Source: Chromobacterium amazonense (lineage in GTDB: Bacteria > Pseudomonadota > Gammaproteobacteria > Burkholderiales > Chromobacteriaceae). From it: 64,000 nucleotides of DNA. The position numbers were made by a program, and so were the translations under genes. Position 1 is the first letter of the stretch. Each line of letters opens with the position of its first letter. The notes beneath the pieces are model-generated. The model was not told the DNA's origin. It did no database searches and saw nothing but the letters and a program-made list of their open reading frames with translations. Positions 57,704-64,000 of this stretch are shown one piece after another. The stretch spans positions 1-64,000 of the forward strand of contig NZ_MKCR01000011.1 of NCBI RefSeq assembly GCF_001855565.1, in the 5' to 3' direction.

Positions 57704-59173
57704 TCAGTGGCCGGCTGCGGGCCGCAGCAGCAGCATGCGGTCCTTCATTACCGGAAACTCCGCCGCGCGGACGTAGCCGGCGGCGATTGCGGGCGGCAGG
57801 CTGGCGAAATCGCGCTGCTCGGTCACGATCCAGCTGCCGGGATGGGCCGCCAGCAAGGCGGTGATCGCATGCGGATTGGCGGTGGTGCGCACCTTGCCCT
57901 GGCTATAAAACTCCGCCGAAAACTCGCGGCGGCTGTCCCAGTAGAACAGCATGGCGCCGGCCTGCGGCTGTTGAGCCTGCCAGGCGGAGATCACCGGTTT
58001 CTGCGTGCGGAAGTATTGGGCGCCGTCATAGCGCTGCAAGCCGATGGCCGCCAGCACCAAGATGCCTGAGGCCAGCGCCAGCCAGGGCAGGGCGCGGCCG
58101 GAGCGGGCGTTCAGGTCGCGCCGCCATAGCTCAGCCATCAGCAAGGCCGCGCCGGGCAGCATCGGCAGGGAGTACGGGAAGATGATGTTGCCGGACATGG
58201 TGAAGAACAGCAGCGTCATCACGGACCACAGCGAGAGATACAGCAGCCAGCCGTCGTTTTCGCCGGCGCGGACGATGGCCGGCAAGCGGCGGGCGCGGCC
58301 GGCCAGCCAGGCCAGCATGGCGAGGGACCATGGGAACAGCGCGCCCAGCGCGTAGGGCCAGATCATGCCGCGCGGCGTGGCGTGGGCGAAGCCGTACTTG
58401 TCGCCCTTCCAGCCGGAGTCGAGGAAGCGGCTGACGTGCTCGCCCATGATGAAGTAGTTGAGGAAGCCCGGCGTGCGGATTTCCGCCCAGGCATACCAGG
58501 GCAGGGCGATGGCGGCGGCGAGCAGCGTGCCGGAAATCCATGGCAGCTCGGTCCACAGCCGCTTCCACTCGTTGCGGATCAGCACCCAGAAGAAAATCGG
58601 CATGCCCACCAGCACCACGTCCAGCGGCCCCTTGGCCAGCAAGCCCAGCCCCAGGCCGGCGAAGAAGGCGTAGCGCCACAGCGGGCCGCCGCCGTTCATC
58701 GCATGCCAGAAGGCCACCTGGCTCAGCGCGACGCAGAACAGCAGCGAGGGATCGGTCATCACCGTGCCGGCGGCGCCGTAGAACAGCAGCCCGCCGCCCA
58801 GCATCAGCGCGGCGGCCAGGGCGGCGTCGCGGCCGGCGCGGCGGCGCATCAGGTCGACTGTCAGCCAAAGCGTGGCGAGAGCCAGCAGCAGGGCCGGCAT
58901 GCGGGCGGCGAATTCATTGACGCCGAACAGACCCATGCTGGCCGCGGACAGCCAGGTGGACAGCGGCGGCTTGGCCCAGAACGGCACGCCGTAGTCGTGC
59001 AGCGGCGTCACCCAGTTGCCGGTTTCCAGCATCTTGCGGGCGATTTCGGCGTAGCGCGCCTCGGTGGTGTCGGTGAGCGGGATGGCCCACAGCGCGGCCA
59101 GACGGATCAATAACAGCGCCAGAAGCGCATAACCGGCAGCCTTTTGCCAGGACGGAGTCGCAGCGGATTTCAT
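57704..59173 (-). CDS. ArnT-like (PMT/GT39-family) lipid A glycosyltransferase
   Basis: This 489-residue integral membrane protein has about 12 helices. The acidic catalytic loop is DTTEARYAEIARKMLETGNWVTP near residue 35, and KPPLSTWLSAAS follows, both hallmarks of ArnT-type enzymes that move a sugar from undecaprenyl phosphate to lipid A in the periplasm. A soluble C-terminal domain follows. It heads the four-gene operon. It is probably not the Ara4N enzyme itself, since arnA/arnB genes are absent here and a deacetylase is present. Confidence 0.88.
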   Translation of the reverse strand: MKSAATPSWQKAAGYALLALLLIRLAALWAIPLTDTTEARYAEIARKMLETGNWVTPLHDYGVPFWAKPPLSTWLSAASMGLFGVNEFAARMPALLLALATLWLTVDLMRRRAGRDAALAAALMLGGGLLFYGAAGTVMTDPSLLFCVALSQVAFWHAMNGGGPLWRYAFFAGLGLGLLAKGPLDVVLVGMPIFFWVLIRNEWKRLWTELPWISGTLLAAAIALPWYAWAEIRTPGFLNYFIMGEHVSRFLDSGWKGDKYGFAHATPRGMIWPYALGALFPWSLAMLAWLAGRARRLPAIVRAGENDGWLLYLSLWSVMTLLFFTMSGNIIFPYSLPMLPGAALLMAELWRRDLNARSGRALPWLALASGILVLAAIGLQRYDGAQYFRTQKPVISAWQAQQPQAGAMLFYWDSRREFSAEFYSQGKVRTTANPHAITALLAAHPGSWIVTEQRDFASLPPAIAAGYVRAAEFPVMKDRMLLLRPAAGH

Positions 59174-59247
59174 TCAGGATCAAAGAGAATCGATTCGGCG
59201 CAAGGCTATCACAGAGCGGGCTCGCCGTCTTCCCCGCGCCGGAATGC

Positions 59248-59271
59248 AAAACGCCACCCGGAGGTGGCGTT
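59248..59271 (-). terminator. Terminator after the peptide transporter gene
   Basis: On the minus strand AACGCCACC-TCCGG-GTGGCGTT is followed by TTTGC; the T-tract is short. Confidence 0.6.
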
Positions 59272-59291
59272 GAAGCGAAGGCGCGCGCCGC

Positions 59292-60668
<1,377 letters not shown>

Positions 60669-61040
60669 AAGGGTTTCCTTCGAGTGACTTGAGACATCAC
60701 CAGCAACAAGCGATGTTTTTTGTTTTTTATTGAGTGCCTATGTATTTTGTAGGCAGCGCATGATCATATCGAGTAAATGTTGAGATGTGAAAATTTTTTT
60801 AGGAAAAATGTAATTACCATGTAATATTTAGAGCATTGACTTTGTTTTTGTGATGTTTTTTACTGGGCCATTTTCTTGGTATTCATGAGTTTTATGCATT
60901 TTGCTCATTGAAGATTGTATACATTGCGTGTTGTTTGATAGTCACACTGCAAACAGTCTGTGATTGCCATCCATATGGGATGACGCTATGGTCATTGTGG
61001 GCTTGCGCCCATGATTCCACTGCTCACGCAAGGTATGGCG
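60669..61040. other. AT-rich divergent region between the POT and tna genes
   Basis: No gene is seen. The first 240 bases are markedly AT-rich with many T-runs. It must hold promoters for both directions. A TGTGATTGCCATCC near 60958 matches only half of a CRP site. GGGCTTGCGCCC near 60999 is a small hairpin before tnaC. Confidence 0.5.
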
Positions 61041-61142
61041 ATGAAGATCACAACTTGCCTGGCGCAGACCTTCCACGATGGCCCGCGCCCCAACTGGTAC
61101 ACGCTCGATATCATCCTGACGTTCGATTTTCCGCACGCCTGA
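61041..61142 (+). CDS. tnaC: TnaC regulatory leader peptide
   Basis: This 33-residue frame is preceded by AAGG at seven bases and stops at UGA 110 bases before tnaA. It has the TnaC signature: W19, D23 and P31, the same W-x3-D-x7-P spacing as W12/D16/P24 in E. coli. Two residues follow the proline, as I recall for Proteus vulgaris TnaC, and the segment [13 protein letters not shown] resembles it. In E. coli the nascent peptide binds tryptophan, stalls the ribosome at the stop and blocks Rho, turning on tnaA. Too short for ordinary gene callers. Confidence 0.85.
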   Translation: MKITTCLAQTFHDGPRPNWYTLDIILTFDFPHA

Positions 61143-61252
61143 AGCCTCTCCGTTCCTGCTTTTACCCCTTTGCTAAAAACGCAAGACGGCCCGCCAGCCG
61201 CGATCGCGCGCGACCATGCGCCGCTCGGCGGCGCGCCGCGAGGAGACGCATC
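61143..61252 (+). promoter_or_regulatory. tnaC-tnaA spacer, probable Rho-utilisation region
   Basis: Directly after the UGA the transcript is pyrimidine-rich (GCCTCTCCGTTCCTGC, then TTTTACCCC), as expected of a boxA/rut region hidden by the stalled ribosome. It is shorter than in E. coli. Rho action is inferred. GAGGAG before tnaA is its ribosome site. Confidence 0.6.
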
Positions 61253-62638
61253 ATGGCACGACGCATTCCTGAACCGTTCCGCATCAAAATGGTGGAGACG
61301 ATCCGCCAAACCACCGCCGAAGACCGCCGCCAAGCGCTGCAGCAGGCCGGATGGAACCCCTTCCTGTTGAAGGCCGAGGATGTCTATATCGATCTGTTGA
61401 CCGACAGCGGCACCGGCGCGATGTCCGACCGCCAGTGGGCCGGCCTGATGATGGGCGACGAGGCCTATGCCGGCAGCCGCAATTTCCACCACCTGGCCGA
61501 TACGGTGCGCGAAGTGTTCGGCTATGCGCACACCATTCCCACTCATCAGGGGCGCGGCGCGGAACAGATTCTGTTTCCGGAGCTAGTGAAGCGCTGCCGC
61601 GGGCAGCGGCCGGTATTCCTGTCCAACTATCACTTCGACACCACCAAGGCGCATGTCGAGCTGGCCGGCGCGCGCGCCGTCAACGCGCTGACGCCGCAGG
61701 CGCTGGACACCGGCACCGCTTATGACTGGAAGGGCGATTTCGACCTGCCGCGGCTGCGCGAGATCGTGGCGGCGGAAGGCGACAACGTCGCCGCCGTCAT
61801 CATCACCATCACTTGCAACAGCGCCGGCGGCCAGCCGGTGTCCATGGGCAATATCCGCGCGGTCAGCGAACTGGCGCGTGCGCATGGCATTCCCGTGGTG
61901 ATAGACGCGGCCCGCTTCGCCGAGAACGCCTGGTTCATCCGCCAGCGCGATCCGGCCTACGCCGGCGCGTCCATCGCGTCCATCGTGCGCGAGATGTTCG
62001 ATTGCGGCGACATGTTCACCATGTCGGCCAAGAAGGACGGCCTGGTCAATATCGGCGGCCTGTGCTGCTTCAAGGACGACGAAGCGCTGTTCCGCGCGGT
62101 ACAGGTCAACTGTGTGCCGATGGACGGCTTCGTCACCTATGGCGGCCTGGCCGGGCGCGACATGGAGGCGCTGGCGATAGGTCTGAAGGAAGGGCTGGAC
62201 GATGCCTTCCTCAGTTATCGCATCGGCCAGGTGGCGTATCTGGGCGAGCGGCTGCGCGAGGGCGAGGTGCCGATTCAGACGCCTACCGGCGGCCACGCGG
62301 TGTTCGTCGATGCGCGGCTGCTGTTGTCGCACATTCCCGCCGAGCAGTTTCCGGCGCATGCGCTGGCTTGCGAACTGTATCTGGAAGGCGGGGTGCGGGC
62401 GGTGGAAATCGGCTCGCTGCTGCTGGGCCGCAATCCGCAAACCGGCAAGCAGGAGCCATCGCCGTTCGAGCTGATGCGACTGACGATACCGCGGCGGGTC
62501 TACACCAACGACCACATGGACTATATCGCCGACTGCCTGATCGAGGTGAAAAAGCGCGCTGGAGCGGTCAGGGGCCTGACGTTTGAATACGAGCCGCCCA
62601 TACTGCGTCACTTCATGGCGCGATTGCGGCCGGTGTAG
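61253..62638 (+). CDS. tnaA: Tryptophanase
   Basis: TnaA is a PLP enzyme that splits L-tryptophan into indole, pyruvate and ammonia. Its 461 residues match the family (471 in E. coli). The lysine block is [13 protein letters not shown] near residue 260; [16 protein letters not shown] and [13 protein letters not shown] are conserved substrate and PLP regions. The start has AGGAG seven bases upstream. No tnaB permease follows. Control by the tnaC leader is predicted. Because Chromobacterium also makes violacein from tryptophan, this gene would compete for the same precursor. Confidence 0.95.
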   Translation: MARRIPEPFRIKMVETIRQTTAEDRRQALQQAGWNPFLLKAEDVYIDLLTDSGTGAMSDRQWAGLMMGDEAYAGSRNFHHLADTVREVFGYAHTIPTHQGRGAEQILFPELVKRCRGQRPVFLSNYHFDTTKAHVELAGARAVNALTPQALDTGTAYDWKGDFDLPRLREIVAAEGDNVAAVIITITCNSAGGQPVSMGNIRAVSELARAHGIPVVIDAARFAENAWFIRQRDPAYAGASIASIVREMFDCGDMFTMSAKKDGLVNIGGLCCFKDDEALFRAVQVNCVPMDGFVTYGGLAGRDMEALAIGLKEGLDDAFLSYRIGQVAYLGERLREGEVPIQTPTGGHAVFVDARLLLSHIPAEQFPAHALACELYLEGGVRAVEIGSLLLGRNPQTGKQEPSPFELMRLTIPRRVYTNDHMDYIADCLIEVKKRAGAVRGLTFEYEPPILRHFMARLRPV

Positions 62639-62671
62639 GCATCCCTGAATCCCGTATTCAAGGCGGGATGC
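62639..62671 (+). terminator. Hairpin after tnaA
   Basis: GCATCCC and GGGATGC, with additional inner TGAA/TTCA pairing, form a stem right after the stop. There is no T-tract, so the terminator role is tentative. Confidence 0.45.
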
Positions 62672-62813
62672 GTGCTTGATCCCTCGGCGCGGCTTGTTTG
62701 ACTGCCCAGCCTGGCGTGCATTTTGCCTTTGGGAAACGCGCTGAGGGCTTGTTTTTGTCACGCAGTGGCGGCATTTCCTTGGATGAGAATGTTGTTTACA
62801 AGCGGGAGGCGTG

Positions 62814-63290
62814 ATGTTTCAGCGTTTGCATCGAATGCTCGCGGATGGCGATGCCCGCTTCCGCGTGATGGAACACGCTGCCGAAGGTAATTCGCACAAG
62901 GTGGCGGAGATTCGCGGCACCGAGGTGGGGCAGGGCGCTAAGGCCATGCTGTGCCGGCTGGCGGATGAGGCCGGCCAGTTTGTGCTGGCCGTGCTGCCCG
63001 GCGACGAGCGGGTGGACTTCGCCAAGGTGGCAGCCGCCGTCGGCGTGCGCAAGGTCAGGCTGGCGGACGCGGTGGATGCCGAAGCGGCCACTGGCTGCGT
63101 GATCGGCGCCATCCCGCCGTTCAGTTTCGATCCCGCCATCCGCCTGGTGGTGGACCCGCAGTTGCTCGCGCGCTATCGCGAGATCGCGTTCAATGCCGGC
63201 AGGCTGGATGCTTCCATGGTGCTGGACAGCGACGATTACCTGCGTCTGGCCAAGCCGTTGCTGGCCGATATCCGCAAGGAGCCGGCATGA
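62814..63290 (+). CDS. YbaK/EbsC-domain aminoacyl-tRNA deacylase
   Basis: This 158-residue single-domain protein is related to the ProRS editing domain and to YbaK/ProXp proteins, which hydrolyse mischarged tRNA. The visible blocks are KVAEIRGTEVGQGAKAMLC, VGVRKVRLAD and TGCVIGAIPPFSF (the TGxxxGxxPPF substrate loop). The ATG at 62814 follows GGGAGG. It overlaps the next gene by ATGA. Which tRNA it edits is unknown. Confidence 0.87.
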   Translation: MFQRLHRMLADGDARFRVMEHAAEGNSHKVAEIRGTEVGQGAKAMLCRLADEAGQFVLAVLPGDERVDFAKVAAAVGVRKVRLADAVDAEAATGCVIGAIPPFSFDPAIRLVVDPQLLARYREIAFNAGRLDASMVLDSDDYLRLAKPLLADIRKEPA

Positions 63291-63634
63291 AGCCCGATCC
63301 ACTGGAACCCTTGGCCGCCTATGCCCGCGCCATTATGGGCGGGACCGGGACGGAACGGATTATCGGGCGCGAGGAGCGGAGCGAGCGCTGGCGCGAGGCC
63401 GATTGCGAAGTGACTTTGCGGCAGCGCGATTACCGCTTCGACAACGGCGTAGTCATCCGCCGCGGCATCGAGGTGGACGATTATCCCAGCGAGCAGGCCT
63501 GCTCCGAGTGCTGGATCACTTACGAAGTGATGGCCTTGGGCGAATCGCCGGGCATTGAACCGATGAGCAAGAGTTTCGACAATGCCTGCCGCGAGGCCTA
63601 CTGGCTGCGCTACCATTCCGATCTGCTCATTTGA
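63287..63634 (+). CDS. Conserved hypothetical protein
   Basis: This 115-residue soluble acidic protein starts within the stop of the deacylase gene (ATGA), so the two are coupled. It has two cysteines in EQACSECWITYEVM and many charged residues, with no signal peptide or helix repeats. I do not recognise a family. Context suggests a partner of the deacylase or of a general housekeeping role. Confidence 0.65.
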   Translation: MKPDPLEPLAAYARAIMGGTGTERIIGREERSERWREADCEVTLRQRDYRFDNGVVIRRGIEVDDYPSEQACSECWITYEVMALGESPGIEPMSKSFDNACREAYWLRYHSDLLI

Positions 63635-63636
63635 GC

Positions 63637-63685
63637 ATGGCGCCGTGAGACGGCGCATGCAAAACGGCCCGCGCGGCGGGCCGTT
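63637..63685. terminator. Two adjacent hairpins between convergent genes
   Basis: ATGGCGCCGT-GAG-ACGGCGCAT (63637-63658) and ACGGCCCGC-GCG-GCGGGCCGT (63663-63685) sit between convergent genes. On the minus strand the second is followed by TTTT, so it probably ends the FixH-like transcript. Confidence 0.65.
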
Positions 63686-63706
63686 GGCGTTCCTGGACGG
63701 TTGGAC

Positions 63707-64000
63707 TCAGTGTTCCGCCGGCTCCAGCTGGGGTTGGCCCAGCTGCACCATCGGGCCTTGGGCGGTTTTCCACTCGCCCTGGATGCGCCATTTCTTGTCG
63801 TGGTCCTCCACCAGCACATACCAGTGGTTGGCGGTGACAAGCGGCTGGGCCAGGATGCCCTGGTACAGATTGGGTCCGGCCATGGTCATTTCGGCGCTTT
63901 GGTCGAAGTCATCCTGCGCCGGGTGAACCATGCGCAGCGACAGAGTGTCAGGCAGCTTGACCTTGCTGGCGGTGACCAGGCGCAGGCTGCGGCCGTCGCT
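63707..64000 (-). CDS. FixH-family protein (partial, N terminus outside the window)
   Basis: Only the last 97 codons are present. The pattern KVKLPDTLSLRMVHPAQDDFDQ, then PNLYQGILAQPLV and WYVLVEDHDKKWRIQGEWK resembles the periplasmic beta-sandwich end of FixH, a protein that works with CcoG/CcoI in cbb3 cytochrome oxidase assembly. The membrane-spanning N terminus and neighbouring cco genes would lie past 64000. Assignment is by pattern only. Confidence 0.65.
   Translation of the reverse strand, partial: SDGRSLRLVTASKVKLPDTLSLRMVHPAQDDFDQSAEMTMAGPNLYQGILAQPLVTANHWYVLVEDHDKKWRIQGEWKTAQGPMVQLGQPQLEPAEH

Noticed and set aside
60950-60975. CRP site upstream of tnaC
   Set aside because: Only the TGTGA half is present; the second half does not match TCACA.

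Overview
This window looks like a piece of a Chromobacterium chromosome (Betaproteobacteria, Neisseriales). The 16S gene reads like Chromobacterium violaceum, coding DNA is GC-rich, and the gene complement (KirBac channel, priA/dacB, secB/gpsA, tnaA, type IV pilin) fits a free-living, facultatively anaerobic member of that group. No insertion sequence, prophage, integrase or CRISPR array was seen.

Layout. 1-5613 is a complete rrn operon: 16S, tRNA-Ile(GAU), tRNA-Ala(UGC), 23S, 5S, with boxA elements, RNase III processing stems and a terminator. The 23S gene has a large extra stem at the helix-45 position. The 16S gene departs from normally invariant sequence at several single bases. 5741-12970 holds a KirBac potassium channel, pssA, rppH, parE, a periplasmic binding protein, a GNAT acetyltransferase and an atypical SDR. 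13075-25269 holds a LysR regulator, a split chromate transporter, another binding protein, fumC and hemE, then a 550-bp non-coding stretch with DnaA-box-like sites, then priA, dacB, grxC, secB, an SH3 protein and gpsA.

25453-30218 holds a DUF4153 membrane protein, a UbiH/UbiF-type hydroxylase and a LysR regulator. Divergent from that regulator lies a three-gene operon: two tiny related Trp/Arg-rich proteins and a SnoaL-like protein. 30306-39341 holds a DMT exporter, a secreted beta-carbonic-anhydrase-like protein lacking the usual Asp/Arg dyad, adhE, a third orphan binding protein, a ProY-like permease and a membrane diguanylate cyclase. A DinB-family remnant follows. 39730-49643 holds mfd, a large PAS-GGDEF-EAL protein, rlmB, and a cidR-cidAB-like locus with a LysR operator.

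49720-52673 is a divergent cadR-cadA heavy-metal module with a textbook MerR-type operator and 19-bp promoter spacer. 52675-54508 holds a SprA-like metalloprotease, an acyl-CoA thioesterase and a type IV pilin with a sigma-54-like promoter. 54714-60668 holds a pseudouridine synthase; a four-gene ArnT-like / GT2 / GtrA / YdjC-deacetylase operon that looks like a lipid A hexosamine-decoration pathway; and a POT peptide transporter. 61041-62638 is a tryptophanase operon with a TnaC-type regulatory leader peptide preserving the W-x3-D-x7-P spacing. The window ends with a YbaK-type deacylase, an unknown gene, and the truncated end of a FixH-like gene.

The most rewarding items are the tnaC leader, the putative lipid A amino-sugar operon, the paired microproteins, the 23S insertion and the dyad-less carbonic anhydrase.
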